Source: Herbinix sp. (GTDB lineage: Bacteria; Bacillota; Clostridia; Lachnospirales; Lachnospiraceae). From it: a stretch of 64,000 nt of DNA. Position 1 is the stretch's first letter, and every line of letters begins with the position of its first letter. Positions 35,009 through 44,364 of the stretch are shown in pieces. The notes beneath the pieces are model-generated. The model did not search any database. It was not told the DNA's origin and worked only from the letters and a program-made list of their open reading frames with translations. The position numbers and the translations under genes are program-made. Location: the NCBI GenBank assembly GCA_029240245.1, contig JARBTJ010000008.1, forward strand, positions 62,001-126,000, given 5' to 3'.

Positions 35009-36388
35009 TTATGCGTTTTCACCGGCATTAGCTTCTGCATTATCCTTAAAATCCAGATATTTATCCAGCGCTTTTAAGATTTCATCATCCTCTTCCTCAG
35101 AGGTATTCTTTTTTACTGGTTTTACGCTGACGGTTTCATCCTTCTTCACATTCTGTGCCCTGCTGCCTTGCACTTCTTTCACTTTTGCACCGCCTTGTGA
35201 TGACTTTGCTGTCTTTTTTTCTTCTGTGTTCACTGCAGCTTTTCTGCCTGTATTATTCTTAGTTCCTACTGCTGCATCCTTTGATGTTTCTGTTTCCAAA
35301 AATGCTCTCCAATCAAAAACCGCACCCACGGAAGCTATCGCTACTTCGATCATCTGGTCATCCGGCTCTTTTGTGGTAAGCCCTTGCATCAGCATACCCG
35401 GTTTGCTTAATATATTTACTATTTTACTCTCGTTCTTTCCTGCCAAACGGATAAATTCATAGGAAATTCCGGCAATAAACGGAACTAAAAGCACACGGGA
35501 TAATACGCGGTAGACTAAATCCAGCGGTGGGATGATCATAAATATAATTAAACTGATCAGCATAACTAAAAGCATGAAGCTTGTACCACAGCGTTTGTGC
35601 TCTTTTGACTGCCATCTGACATTTTCCACCGTTAATTCAAAGCCACTTTCTAAACAGTTAATTGTCTTATGCTCTGCTCCATGGTACATGAATACTCTTT
35701 TAATTTCAGGCATCAGAGATGCAAATAATACATAGGCAATGAAGATACTGATTCGAAGAATACCTTCCAGTAAATTTACAATAAAATCATTATTCACGAA
35801 GGTCCGAAATAAACCGGATACAAATACCGGTAATACCATAAAAAGTCCAACGGATATAATGAGTGAAACGAATACGGCTGCTGCCATTAAAAGAGCATTA
35901 CTCTGCTCCTGATTTATTCCTTTTTTGGCATCGTCTTTATCCGATTTTATAACTTCCTTTCTGTGGCTGTCGGCAACGGATAGCTCCTCAATCGCAAATT
36001 CATCGTCCTGTTTTGTAGCATTTTTGGTCTTACCCTGCTTTGATTTATTCTTTTTATCGGTTTTTTTACCTTTTTCTGTTTTTGTCTGATCTTCTTCCTC
36101 TTCAAAGAAACTGGCGGAAAAGTTCAACACTTTTATACCAATTACCATGGAATCGACAAAGGCCATCATTCCCCGAAAAATGGGAAGCTTAAACAGCTTT
36201 GCCTTGTCGGAAAAATCTTTATGAGTACTCTTTTCCACTACAATTTCATTATCCGGCTTTCGAACTGCTACGGCGTACTCGTCCTTGTTTTTCATCATGA
36301 CGCCTTCCATAACAGCCATGCCACCAACACCTGATGGTTTCATCCTGGCACCTGAACCTTTCTTGTCTGTATCAGACAGATCATCCAA
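35009..36388 (-). CDS. DUF1385 family membrane protein (YqhQ-like)
   Basis: 459 residues. The hallmark 'GGMAVMEGVMMKNKDEYAVAVRKPDNEIVVEK' region lies at about 21-52, followed by four to five membrane segments between about 175 and 320 and 'YHGAEHKTINCLESG' in a loop. A Lys-rich insert (about 100-130) and a long Lys/Glu/Ala-rich C-terminal tail (about 360-459) flank the core, making it about 150 residues longer than B. subtilis YqhQ. It lies in the rpmE-DUF1385-prmC-prfA order common in clostridia. The start is uncertain: there is no clear ribosome site before 36388, and an ATG 15 codons later is possible. Function unknown. Confidence 0.88.
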   Translation of the reverse strand: MDDLSDTDKKGSGARMKPSGVGGMAVMEGVMMKNKDEYAVAVRKPDNEIVVEKSTHKDFSDKAKLFKLPIFRGMMAFVDSMVIGIKVLNFSASFFEEEEDQTKTEKGKKTDKKNKSKQGKTKNATKQDDEFAIEELSVADSHRKEVIKSDKDDAKKGINQEQSNALLMAAAVFVSLIISVGLFMVLPVFVSGLFRTFVNNDFIVNLLEGILRISIFIAYVLFASLMPEIKRVFMYHGAEHKTINCLESGFELTVENVRWQSKEHKRCGTSFMLLVMLISLIIFMIIPPLDLVYRVLSRVLLVPFIAGISYEFIRLAGKNESKIVNILSKPGMLMQGLTTKEPDDQMIEVAIASVGAVFDWRAFLETETSKDAAVGTKNNTGRKAAVNTEEKKTAKSSQGGAKVKEVQGSRAQNVKKDETVSVKPVKKNTSEEEDDEILKALDKYLDFKDNAEANAGENA

Positions 36389-36501
36389 TTTAATTTGCTT
36401 TATGTTTATCTAACTTGTTTTGTACAACAATAAATCGAAACTTTCCCTTCAATCCTGACTTAGATCAAATGTTTCTTTATCAAATTCATTATTTAAAAAT
36501 A

Positions 36502-36525
36502 GGCTGAGGAAGTGAACCTCAACCC
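36502..36525 (-). terminator. Terminator after rpmE
   Basis: On the minus strand GGGTTGAGG / CCTCAGCC stem with a 7-nt loop, followed by TATTTTTAAA. Confidence 0.75.
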
Positions 36526-36575
36526 GATTTTTAACGTTTATTCATTTTATAGGTAACGTGCAAAATGTTTAAGCA

Positions 36576-36785
36576 CTATTTATCTTGACCGATACCATAT
36601 TTGCGGTTGAATTTATCAATCGCACCACGAGCTTGAGCGGCTTTTTGCTGACCTGTATAAAACGAATGGCATTTAGAACAGATTTCAACATGGATATCTC
36701 CCTTGGTAGAACCTGTTACAAATTCATTACCACAGTTGCAAACAACCTTTGCCTGATAATATTTAGGATGGATTCCTTCTTTCAT
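36576..36785 (-). CDS. rpmE: 50S ribosomal protein L31 (zinc-binding type)
   Basis: 69 residues. It contains '[34 protein letters not shown]', with the four Cys of the zinc-binding (C+) form. L31 bridges the two ribosomal subunits. It has its own promoter at 36860 and a terminator, so it can be expressed apart from rho upstream and DUF1385 downstream. Confidence 0.98.
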   Translation of the reverse strand: MKEGIHPKYYQAKVVCNCGNEFVTGSTKGDIHVEICSKCHSFYTGQQKAAQARGAIDKFNRKYGIGQDK

Positions 36786-36859
36786 GTTTTCACCTCTTTA
36801 AAATCAAATAATATTATATACTTCTATATAATAATTCCAATCTAATAAACAGCTTTTTT

Positions 36860-36888
36860 ATTATAGCATAGGTTTTTTTCTATTGCAA
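36860..36888 (-). promoter_or_regulatory. Promoter of rpmE
   Basis: On the minus strand, TTGCAA (36883-36888), 17-bp spacer, TATAAT (36860-36865). It lies just after the rho stop codon. Confidence 0.85.
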
Positions 36889-36891
36889 TAC

Positions 36892-38433
36892 CTAAAAGAC
36901 AATTTTAGTCTTTTTGATTACCTCTATAAATTCAGCATTGGATTTTGTCCGAAGAAACATATCGATGATCCGCTCTAATGCCTCCTCAGATTTTAATCCA
37001 CCAAGTGCCTTACGCATCAAATAAGTTGCTTCCACCTCTGCCTGTGTTAAGAGGAGATCCTCTCTTCTCGTGCTGGATCTCGGTAAATCTATGGCGGGGA
37101 AAATACGTTTTTCCGATAAACTTCGATCAAGTACCAACTCCATGTTACCTGTTCCTTTGAATTCTTCAAATACCATATCATCCATCTTGCTGCCTGTATC
37201 CACTAAGGCTGTCGCAAGTATGGTAAGACTTCCGCCTTCGCGCATATTTCTCGCCGCACCGAAAAATTTCTTCGGCATATGGAGAGCAGCGGGGTCTAAA
37301 CCACCGGATAAGGTTCGGCCGCTTGGCTGAACAGTTAAGTTATAGGCTCTCGCAAGTCTTGTAATACTATCCAGCAAGATGATTACATCCTGCCTATGCT
37401 CAACCAGACGTTTCGCTCTTTCGATTACCATTTCCGAAACTCTCTTATGATTTTCCGGAAGTTCATCAAAGGTGGAATAGATAACTTCTACATTCCTGCC
37501 TTCTATGGATTCTTTTATATCAGTTACCTCTTCCGGTCGCTCATCGATTAATAAAATGATTAATTTCATATCCGGATGATTTTTGGTAACCGCTTTCGCA
37601 ATCTGTTTTAAAAGTGTAGTTTTACCCGTTTTGGGCTGGGATACAATCATACCTCTCTGCCCCTTACCAATCGGTGAGATCAAATCCACCATTCTCATAG
37701 ATACTCCGGATCCCGGGGTTTCCAGATGAATACGGTCATTGGGGAAAATCGGTGTTAAGTCTTCAAATTTCTTACGCTTTTGTGCTTCATTCGGATGAAA
37801 GCCATTGACGTATTTCACGTATAAAAGCGCACTAAATTTTTCACTCTGACTTCGAATTCTGGTATTACCACCCACAATATCGCCGGTTTTTAAATTAAAT
37901 CTGCGTATCTGTGCCGGTGATACATAAACATCATTTTCACCCGGCAGATAATTGTCGCAACGGATAAATCCATATCCATCCGGCAGAACCTCAAGAATTC
38001 CTTCTTTTGTCTCTCCGCTATCCAATTGATCAATATCATTATGGCCGGCAGCTGGTCTTCTTTCACTTCTTCCTGTATTCATTGCCTGCTCAGTACGGTT
38101 TGGGTCTGTATTTTGTTCTTCCTGTTGATCTGTTGCCTGACGCATATCAACCTGTTTTTGCACTATTGGGGTCTGCTCCATTTGCTTTGGCTCCGTTTGT
38201 CTTTGCACTGTCTGCCTGTATTCCGGCTGCTTTTGCTCTGGCTGTATAAGTTCCGGTATATGATCCGTACCGTTATTTTCATGATTTCGATCCGTCTGGC
38301 TGTTCTCCGAATCAAACTTCATCAAAGCTTCAATTAATTCACTTTTCTTAAGCGTAGCTATACTTTTTAGCCCTGCTTTTTTTGCCAATTCCCTTAAATT
38401 TACAAGAGTCATTGCATCATACTGCTTTTCCAT
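36892..38433 (-). CDS. rho: Transcription termination factor Rho with Q-rich N-terminal insert
   Basis: 513 residues, about 90 longer than E. coli Rho. Residues 1-40 are the Rho N-terminal SAP-like helix bundle. Residues about 42-125 form a Gln/Asn/Glu-rich low-complexity insert (15 Gln in residues 61-125). The RNA-binding CSD fold follows ('[21 protein letters not shown]'), then the ATPase with Walker A '[12 protein letters not shown]', Walker B '[13 protein letters not shown]' and the Q/R-loop region. Rho is a ring helicase that ends transcription. The Q-rich insert recalls the prion-forming N-terminal segment reported for C. botulinum Rho. Start after AAAGGAG. Confidence 0.97.
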   Translation of the reverse strand: MEKQYDAMTLVNLRELAKKAGLKSIATLKKSELIEALMKFDSENSQTDRNHENNGTDHIPELIQPEQKQPEYRQTVQRQTEPKQMEQTPIVQKQVDMRQATDQQEEQNTDPNRTEQAMNTGRSERRPAAGHNDIDQLDSGETKEGILEVLPDGYGFIRCDNYLPGENDVYVSPAQIRRFNLKTGDIVGGNTRIRSQSEKFSALLYVKYVNGFHPNEAQKRKKFEDLTPIFPNDRIHLETPGSGVSMRMVDLISPIGKGQRGMIVSQPKTGKTTLLKQIAKAVTKNHPDMKLIILLIDERPEEVTDIKESIEGRNVEVIYSTFDELPENHKRVSEMVIERAKRLVEHRQDVIILLDSITRLARAYNLTVQPSGRTLSGGLDPAALHMPKKFFGAARNMREGGSLTILATALVDTGSKMDDMVFEEFKGTGNMELVLDRSLSEKRIFPAIDLPRSSTRREDLLLTQAEVEATYLMRKALGGLKSEEALERIIDMFLRTKSNAEFIEVIKKTKIVF

Positions 38434-38753
38434 TTATTCAGCTCCTTTGATCAAATTGGGTTCTTTTACGGAATGTGAGATAGATATGATATAGAAGTAA
38501 ATACTGCGATGGATAACAATTATTTATTATCATAATATATGCGTACTTATTATACACCTTATGGACAAGAAAAGAAAGAACTTTCTTTTAATCCATATAG
38601 CCTAACGCCTTATTCGATCTTTTGCATGAACCGGTATTTCTGAAACATTAGAAACATTAGTTACTCTTTTCCTTTAAAATTTCGTAAGTATGATTTACTT
38701 GATTTACAATTTTCTTAGTGATATGATAGCAATAAATATTTTACAGCTCTATT
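38434..38753. other. Divergent spacer between rho and malic enzyme
   Basis: Holds the rightward promoter at 38699-38727 and, on the minus strand, a TATAAT at about 38537-38542 that may serve rho but has no good -35. Nothing else is recognised before the palindromic element that begins at 38766. Confidence 0.4.
38699..38727 (+). promoter_or_regulatory. Promoter of the malic enzyme gene
   Basis: TTGATT (38699-38704), 17-bp spacer, TATGAT (38722-38727). The transcript would carry the whole palindromic element (38766-38912) in its leader. Confidence 0.65.
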
Positions 38754-38765
38754 ATATTAAAAAAA

Positions 38766-38912
38766 GCAATTGCGAAACTCAAAATCTGTATTAATTGCGC
38801 ACACAACACATACTACTCCGGAGCGGAAGTTAAGCCCGTAGGAAACGCTTAAGCGGAGGAATAGTATGTGTTATGTGTGTAATAGCAAAAACTATATTGT
38901 TTCGCAAACGCT
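38766..38912 (+). repeat. Palindromic intergenic element, full copy (B)
   Basis: About 147 bp. The ends GCAATTGCGAAAC and GTTTCGCAAACGC are inverted repeats. Inside, CACACAACACATACTA pairs with TAGTATGTGTTATGTGTG, and the centre contains CTCCG / CGGAG and TTAAGC / GCTTAA stems. The element is flanked by a 13-bp direct repeat ATATTAAAAAAAG (38754-38766 and 38914-38926). Related copies lie at 47273-47422 and 7434-7502. Confidence 0.8.
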
Positions 38913-38938
38913 AATATTAAAAAAAGGTGGAGAACAAA

Positions 38939-40090
38939 ATGAATATTAGTGAAAAAGCATTGCAAATGCATGAGGCTTGGAAGGGCAAACTGGAAATCAC
39001 CTCAAAATGTGAAGTAAAATCAAGAGAAGATCTGGCGATTGCCTATACACCTGGTGTAGCGGAACCCTGCAAGGTAATTGCAAAGGATAAGTCTGCTGCT
39101 TATCAATACACTATGAAATCCAATACTATAGCTGTTATATCCGACGGAAGCGCAGTGCTCGGGCTCGGTAATATCGGACCCTATGCGGCTATGCCGGTTA
39201 TGGAGGGTAAGGCCGTTCTGTTTAAAGAGTTCGGGGGAGTAAATGCCATTCCTATCTGCCTGGATACTCAGGATACCGAAGAAATAATTAAGACCATAGT
39301 TGCTATTGCACCTGCCTTTGGCGGTATTAACCTCGAAGATATCTCAGCCCCAAGATGCTTCGAAATTGAAGAACGATTAAAGGGTTTACTCGATATCCCC
39401 GTATTTCACGATGACCAGCATGGTACTGCAATCGTTGTGTTAGCCGGAGCGATCAATGCACTCAAGGTTACCAACCGGACAAAAGAGGAATGTAAGATTG
39501 TTATTAACGGAGCAGGCTCAGCGGGTATAGCAATCGCTAAACTGCTATTATCCTACGGATTTCGTCACGTTACCTTATGCGATATCAAGGGTATTATTTC
39601 CAACTCCTATGAAAATTTAAACTGGATGCAAAAAGAGATGCTTAAGGTAACAAACTTAGAAGATAGAAACGGAACATTGGCTGATGCCCTAAATGGAGCC
39701 GATTTATTTGTCGGAGTATCTGCACCAAATATCGTAACGAAAGAAATGGTAGTCTCCATGAATAAGGATGCCATCCTCTTTGCCATGGCTAACCCGGTTC
39801 CTGAGATCATGCCGGACCTTGCAAAGGAGGCTGGTGCAAAGGTAGTTGCCACCGGACGATCCGATTTCCCGAACCAGGTAAATAATGTTGTAGCATTTCC
39901 GGGGATATTCAAAGGTGCGCTGGAAGGTCGTGCTTTACAAATTACTGACGAAATGAAACTGGCGGCTGCTGTTGCAATTGCAAGCCTGGTAAGTGATAAT
40001 GAATTAAATGAGAATAATATCATGCCCCAGCCATTTGACCCAAGAGTAAGTGATCTAGTTAGTAAAGCAGTAATCGCACATATCAAATAA
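38939..40090 (+). CDS. NAD(P)-dependent malic enzyme (malate to pyruvate)
   Basis: 383 residues. It decarboxylates malate to pyruvate and CO2, reducing NAD(P). 'YTPGVAEPCKVIAKDKSAAYQYT' holds the malic N-domain with the catalytic Tyr, 'EGKAVLFKEFGG' the Lys, and 'DISAPRCFEIEE' and 'FHDDQHGTA' the metal site. 'INGAGSAGIAIAKLLLSYG' is the dinucleotide fold. This is the short bacterial form without the phosphotransacetylase domain. The ATG at 38939 follows AAGGTGGAGA; a GTG four codons upstream overlaps the ribosome site and is not used. Confidence 0.96.
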   Translation: MNISEKALQMHEAWKGKLEITSKCEVKSREDLAIAYTPGVAEPCKVIAKDKSAAYQYTMKSNTIAVISDGSAVLGLGNIGPYAAMPVMEGKAVLFKEFGGVNAIPICLDTQDTEEIIKTIVAIAPAFGGINLEDISAPRCFEIEERLKGLLDIPVFHDDQHGTAIVVLAGAINALKVTNRTKEECKIVINGAGSAGIAIAKLLLSYGFRHVTLCDIKGIISNSYENLNWMQKEMLKVTNLEDRNGTLADALNGADLFVGVSAPNIVTKEMVVSMNKDAILFAMANPVPEIMPDLAKEAGAKVVATGRSDFPNQVNNVVAFPGIFKGALEGRALQITDEMKLAAAVAIASLVSDNELNENNIMPQPFDPRVSDLVSKAVIAHIK

Positions 40091-40118
40091 GATGTACTCT
40101 GTATTGTCGGGAGGAAGC

Positions 40119-41096
40119 ATGGAAGAAAAAAACTTAACCAATGAGACCATGTGGGATGATAAACGTTTTCACTCCCTGGATTACGAATTAAAGAAACAAT
40201 ACGGACATAAGCTTTATAAACTTTCCCTAAATGGCGGTATGAGCTGTCCCAACCGGGATGGAACCATCGATACCCGGGGCTGTATTTTCTGTAGTGAAGG
40301 CGGTTCCGGTGATTTTGCAGCTCCTTTTGGCATAGCCATCACTGAACAGATAGAAGAAGCTAAGAAACGCATTTTGCCAAAGATAAAAAATCAGGAGCAG
40401 TTAAAATATATCGCTTATTTTCAAGCATTTACAAATACACATGCCCCGGTGGAATACTTAAAGAGTATTTTTACGGAGGCGGTTATGCATCCTGATATTG
40501 CAATTTTATCCATAGCCACACGGCCGGACTGTCTTGGCGACGAAATATTGTCCTTGCTGGAGGAATTAAACCACAGAAAACCGGTATGGATCGAGCTTGG
40601 ACTTCAAACCAAACATGAACATTCCGCCGATTTTATTCGCAGGGGTTATAAGTTATCCGTCTTCGAAACTGCTGTAAATCGACTGCACAACCTTAGCATA
40701 TCGATTATCGTCCATTCCATTCTTGGCTTGCCAAGGGAAACAAAACATGATATGTTATTAACTATGGAATATTTAGGTAAGCTCCCCATACAAGGTATAA
40801 AGCTTCAGCTCTTACACATTTTAAAAGGGACAGACTTGGGAATGCTTTTCGAGAACGGTTATATTGACGACATTCTGACAATGGAGGAATATATAGATCT
40901 CGTGATATCCTGTTTGGAGCTGCTACCCGGGAATATAGTCATTCACCGAATCACCGGAGACGGACCAAAAAAACTTCTACTTGCTCCTAAATGGAGCGGT
41001 AATAAAAAGCTGGTTCTTAATCATATTCATCAGCAGATGAAAAGCAGAAACACCTGGCAGGGTAAAAATTATCCTAATGATAACAGGGTTATTTGA
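40119..41096 (+). CDS. Radical SAM protein, TIGR01212 family (YtqA-like)
   Basis: 325 residues, starting at 40119 after GGGAGGAAGC. The radical SAM cluster is 'CPNRDGTIDTRGCIFC', with the long gap between first and second Cys that is typical of this family, followed by 'SEGGSGDFA'. The TIM-barrel part has 'YFQAFTNTHAPVEYLK' and 'IATRPDCLGDEIL'. It is related to Elp3-like and B. subtilis YtqA proteins. The reaction is not established, although a role in RNA or cofactor modification is often proposed. It follows malic enzyme by 28 bp and probably shares its transcript. Confidence 0.92.
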   Translation: MEEKNLTNETMWDDKRFHSLDYELKKQYGHKLYKLSLNGGMSCPNRDGTIDTRGCIFCSEGGSGDFAAPFGIAITEQIEEAKKRILPKIKNQEQLKYIAYFQAFTNTHAPVEYLKSIFTEAVMHPDIAILSIATRPDCLGDEILSLLEELNHRKPVWIELGLQTKHEHSADFIRRGYKLSVFETAVNRLHNLSISIIVHSILGLPRETKHDMLLTMEYLGKLPIQGIKLQLLHILKGTDLGMLFENGYIDDILTMEEYIDLVISCLELLPGNIVIHRITGDGPKKLLLAPKWSGNKKLVLNHIHQQMKSRNTWQGKNYPNDNRVI

Positions 41097-41154
41097 TTTT
41101 ACATTTTCTATGAGATTGGTAAAAATAAAGCGCCTAGAAAAGGAGGAAATGACC

Positions 41155-41679
41155 ATGCAATCTGATACGTCTATGCTTTATAAACTAATGATTTTATATA
41201 TCCTGAGCCGGGTTAATTTTCCCTTGTCTAATGCACAGTTAACATCGTTTATACTCGAAAAGGAATATACGAATTATTTCAACATTCAGAGAGCTATTTC
41301 GGAACTAACTGACGAAGCCTTTATTACAGTAAAAACCATTCGTAATAGTACTTTATACCGTATAACGGACAGCGGCCGGGAAACACTCCTCTTCTTTGAT
41401 AATATGATGTCACCCGGTATAAAAGAAGATATCGAAAAGTATCTTCTTGAAAACAAATATGAGCTTCAGGAGGAGGTATCCACCCCCGCCGAATTTTATC
41501 AGATGAAAAAGGGTGAATTTTCTGTTCATTTAAGCGTTATTGAACGTGAAACCCATATCATTGATCTGTCACTTACCGTCCCGACGGAAGAAGATGCCTC
41601 CAAGCTTTGCAGCAACTGGAAGGAAAAAAGCTCAGAGGTATATGCTTACTTAATGTCCTCATTGCTGGAGAGCAAATAA
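41155..41679 (+). CDS. DUF4364 family winged-helix protein
   Basis: 174 residues. The start at 41155 is preferred over an ATG two codons earlier because it lies eight bases from AGGAGG. Residues 1-90 look like a winged-helix fold ('LYILSRVNFPLSNAQLTSFIL', 'AISELTDEAFITVKTIRNSTLYRITDSGRETL'), as in PadR-like regulators. The C-terminal part is a beta domain ('SVHLSVIERETHIIDLSLTV'). This DUF is widespread in clostridia; its targets are unknown. Its last 34 bp overlap the 3' end of convergent engB. Confidence 0.88.
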   Translation: MQSDTSMLYKLMILYILSRVNFPLSNAQLTSFILEKEYTNYFNIQRAISELTDEAFITVKTIRNSTLYRITDSGRETLLFFDNMMSPGIKEDIEKYLLENKYELQEEVSTPAEFYQMKKGEFSVHLSVIERETHIIDLSLTVPTEEDASKLCSNWKEKSSEVYAYLMSSLLESK

Positions 41680-42251
41680 GTCTCAATATATTCCCATATT
41701 TCCTCCCTGCCTTGCTTAGAAAGTGAAGAAAAAGGAAAGATCATAGTTTGAGGGCTTGCTCCAAGCCCTTCTTTTATTATTTTCAACTGCTTATCCTTCT
41801 GACTGCGGTTAATCTTATCCAACTTCGTAGCGATAATGACCGGCTGAAAGCCCTGATAAACAATCCATTCATACATGCTTCTATCGTTAGAAGAAGGTTC
41901 ATGGCGGATATCCAAAAGAAGGAATACGACCTTGAGTTGTTTTGACGATTTCAAATATTTCTCAATCATCTTACCCCATTTTTCTTTAATCGCTTCCGAT
42001 ACCTTGGCATATCCATAACCCGGTAGATCCACGTAATAAAACGCATCATTTACATTATAAAAATTAATCGTCTGCGTCTTGCCCGGCTGTCCGGAGGTTC
42101 TTGCTAACGACTTTCTGTTCATGAGTGCATTGATGAGGGAGGATTTCCCCACATTCGATTTTCCTGCAAACGCAAGCTCCGGCTTATCATTCTCGGGCAG
42201 CACACTGGTAATGCCGCACACCGTTTCTAAATTCGCACTTTTAATAATCAT
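41646..42251 (-). CDS. engB: Ribosome biogenesis GTPase EngB/YsxC
   Basis: 201 residues. A Ras-like GTPase needed for 50S assembly. G1 'AGKSNVGKSSL', G2 'TSGQPGKTQTINFY', G3 'DLPGYGYAKV', G4 'TKLDK' and G5 'FSSLS' are all present. The ATG at 42251 follows GAGGAATTTGTG; the in-frame GTG just upstream is less likely. In many Firmicutes it follows tig-clpP-clpX-lon; here it follows clpX across a terminator, and lon is missing from the interval. Confidence 0.97.
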   Translation of the reverse strand: MIIKSANLETVCGITSVLPENDKPELAFAGKSNVGKSSLINALMNRKSLARTSGQPGKTQTINFYNVNDAFYYVDLPGYGYAKVSEAIKEKWGKMIEKYLKSSKQLKVVFLLLDIRHEPSSNDRSMYEWIVYQGFQPVIIATKLDKINRSQKDKQLKIIKEGLGASPQTMIFPFSSLSKQGREEIWEYIETYLLSSNEDIK

Positions 42252-42333
42252 CACAAATTCCTCTTTTCATCCGTTATAAAATACATACAACCACATTTTA
42301 TTATTATATCTAAAATAACAAAAACTATTGAAA

Positions 42334-42357
42334 GGCCTGCCATAGCAATGGCAGGCC
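42334..42357 (-). terminator. Terminator after clpX
   Basis: On the minus strand a 7-bp GGCCTGC / GCAGGCC stem extended by CAT/ATG, loop of 4, then TTTCAATAGTTTTT. It lies about 10 nt after the clpX stop codon. Confidence 0.85.
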
Positions 42358-42367
42358 GGGAAGCTAT

Positions 42368-43663
42368 CTATGCAATTTCATCCTTGCTTTTCTTTGACGA
42401 ACGCTTCGTAATCGGTTTCCTTGCAAGTGTATCCTCCGAATAGATAACTTTTGGTTTTTCTATGCCCTGTACAGCTTCCTTCGTAATGATACATTTGATG
42501 GTTTTGTTATCAGAGGGGATGTTATACATAGAATCCATCATAACACCTTCCATTATGGCACGCAGACCTCTGGCTCCGATTTTTCGCTTATAAGACTGCT
42601 TTGCAATTTCTGCTAAAGCATCATCTTCAAATTCAAGTTCAACGCCATCTAATTCAAATAGCTTTTTGTACTGCTTAGTAATGGCATTCTTGGGCTCGGT
42701 AAGAATTCTTACCAAGGCTTCCTCATCGAGTAAGTCGAGTGCTACGGTTACCGGAACACGTCCTATAAACTCGGGGATCATACCAAATTTGATAAAATCC
42801 TGAGGCATAACCTGGCGGAATAATTCACCCACATTGTTCTTTTGTTTTTCAACTATCTGCGCATTAAATCCGATCGATTTTTGGCCGGTACGGGCTTCAA
42901 TGATTTTTTCCAAACCATCAAAGGCACCCCCGCAGATAAACAAAATATTTGTGGTATCTATTTGTATAAATTCCTGATGAGGATGCTTTCTTCCACCCTG
43001 AGGGGGTACCGATGCAACCGTTCCCTCCAGAATTTTTAAAAGAGCCTGTTGAACACCTTCACCGGATACATCTCTGGTAATGGATGTATTTTCTGATTTT
43101 CTAGTAATTTTATCAATTTCATCGATATAAATAATTCCATACTCCGCGCGTTCGATATCAAAATCTGCTGCCTGAATAATTTTTAACAGAATATTTTCAA
43201 CGTCCTCACCAACATAACCGGCTTCCGTTAAAGCAGTAGCATCTGCAATGGCAAAAGGAACATTGAGCAATTTCGCTAGAGTCTGCGCAAGATAGGTTTT
43301 TCCGGAACCAGTTGGTCCAATCATCAATATATTGCTTTTTTGAAGCTCAACATCCAAATCCTTCTCCGCCAGAACTCTTTTGTAATGATTATAAACTGAG
43401 ACAGCCAGTACCTTCTTAGCCTCATCCTGTCCAATAACATGCTGGTCTAAGAAGCTTTTGATTTCTGCGGGTTTCAGGAGGTTGATATCTGCATTTGCTA
43501 TTGGTTCTCCGTCAAATTCCTCTTCAATAATTTCACTGCAGATTTCGATACATTCATCGCAGATATAAACTCCGGGGCCAGCAATCACTTTACGAACCTG
43601 GTCCTGAGTTTTATTACAAAAGGAACATCTCACTTGTTTTCTGTCGTCAACTTTTCCTGCCAC
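42368..43663 (-). CDS. clpX: ATP-dependent Clp protease ATP-binding subunit ClpX (GTG start)
   Basis: 431 residues. This AAA+ unfoldase feeds substrates to ClpP. The N-terminal zinc finger is '[14 protein letters not shown]...CDECIEIC', Walker A is '[12 protein letters not shown]' and Walker B '[10 protein letters not shown]'. The pore loop 'GYVGED' and the ClpP-binding 'IGF' loop ('KSIGFNAQ') are present. It starts at a GTG (43661-43663), nine bases after GAGGTG. It lies about 60 bp downstream of clpP. Confidence 0.98.
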   Translation of the reverse strand: MAGKVDDRKQVRCSFCNKTQDQVRKVIAGPGVYICDECIEICSEIIEEEFDGEPIANADINLLKPAEIKSFLDQHVIGQDEAKKVLAVSVYNHYKRVLAEKDLDVELQKSNILMIGPTGSGKTYLAQTLAKLLNVPFAIADATALTEAGYVGEDVENILLKIIQAADFDIERAEYGIIYIDEIDKITRKSENTSITRDVSGEGVQQALLKILEGTVASVPPQGGRKHPHQEFIQIDTTNILFICGGAFDGLEKIIEARTGQKSIGFNAQIVEKQKNNVGELFRQVMPQDFIKFGMIPEFIGRVPVTVALDLLDEEALVRILTEPKNAITKQYKKLFELDGVELEFEDDALAEIAKQSYKRKIGARGLRAIMEGVMMDSMYNIPSDNKTIKCIITKEAVQGIEKPKVIYSEDTLARKPITKRSSKKSKDEIA

Positions 43664-43722
43664 TGCCTAATTCACCTCATTCTCTCTATAGTGCATGTAT
43701 TGCCGTCCTATTATTAACCGTA

Positions 43723-44304
43723 TTATCTGCTCGCTAATATGCCATCCACGATACCATATTCACGTGCTTCCTCTGCACTCATGTAAAAGTCTCTTTCTGT
43801 ATCCACTTCAATGATATCCATAGACTTTCCAGTATTCTTAGCTAAAATCTCATTCAATTTTTTTCTTATCTTAATAATGTTGTCTGCAACAATTTTGATA
43901 TCTGTTGCCTGACCTTTTGCACCGCCGGAAGGCTGATGAATCATAACCTCCGCATTTGGAAGTGCAAATCTCTTGCCTTTTGTTCCTCCTGCAAGCAGGA
44001 ATGCTCCCATACTTGCTGCAAGACCGATGCAAATAGTGGATACATCACATTTAATGTAATTCATGGTATCGAAAATAGCTAATCCTGCGCTAACCGATCC
44101 TCCGGGGCTATTAATATAAAAATTAATATCTTTGCCGGGATCCTCTGACTCTAAAAATAACATCTGAGCCACAATCAAGCTGGCAGTAACATCATTCACT
44201 TCTTCACCGAGAAAAATAATTCTCTCTTTTAATAATCTGGAGTAAATATCGTAGCTTCTTTCTCCACGACTTGTTTGCTCAATGACATAGGGTACTAAAC
44301 TCAT
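43723..44304 (-). CDS. clpP: ATP-dependent Clp protease proteolytic subunit ClpP
   Basis: 193 residues, full length. A serine protease forming a tetradecameric chamber. Ser is in '[11 protein letters not shown]', His in 'VMIHQPSGG', Asp in the 'DTERDFYM' region. It lies 60 bp downstream of tig and 60 bp upstream of clpX; the three probably share transcripts. The start follows GAGGATTTCATT. Confidence 0.99.
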   Translation of the reverse strand: MSLVPYVIEQTSRGERSYDIYSRLLKERIIFLGEEVNDVTASLIVAQMLFLESEDPGKDINFYINSPGGSVSAGLAIFDTMNYIKCDVSTICIGLAASMGAFLLAGGTKGKRFALPNAEVMIHQPSGGAKGQATDIKIVADNIIKIRKKLNEILAKNTGKSMDIIEVDTERDFYMSAEEAREYGIVDGILASR

Positions 44305-44364
44305 AATGAAATCCTCCTTATCTCAGTATCTCCTGATAATAATAAGTTCCTTATCTTTGTATGC

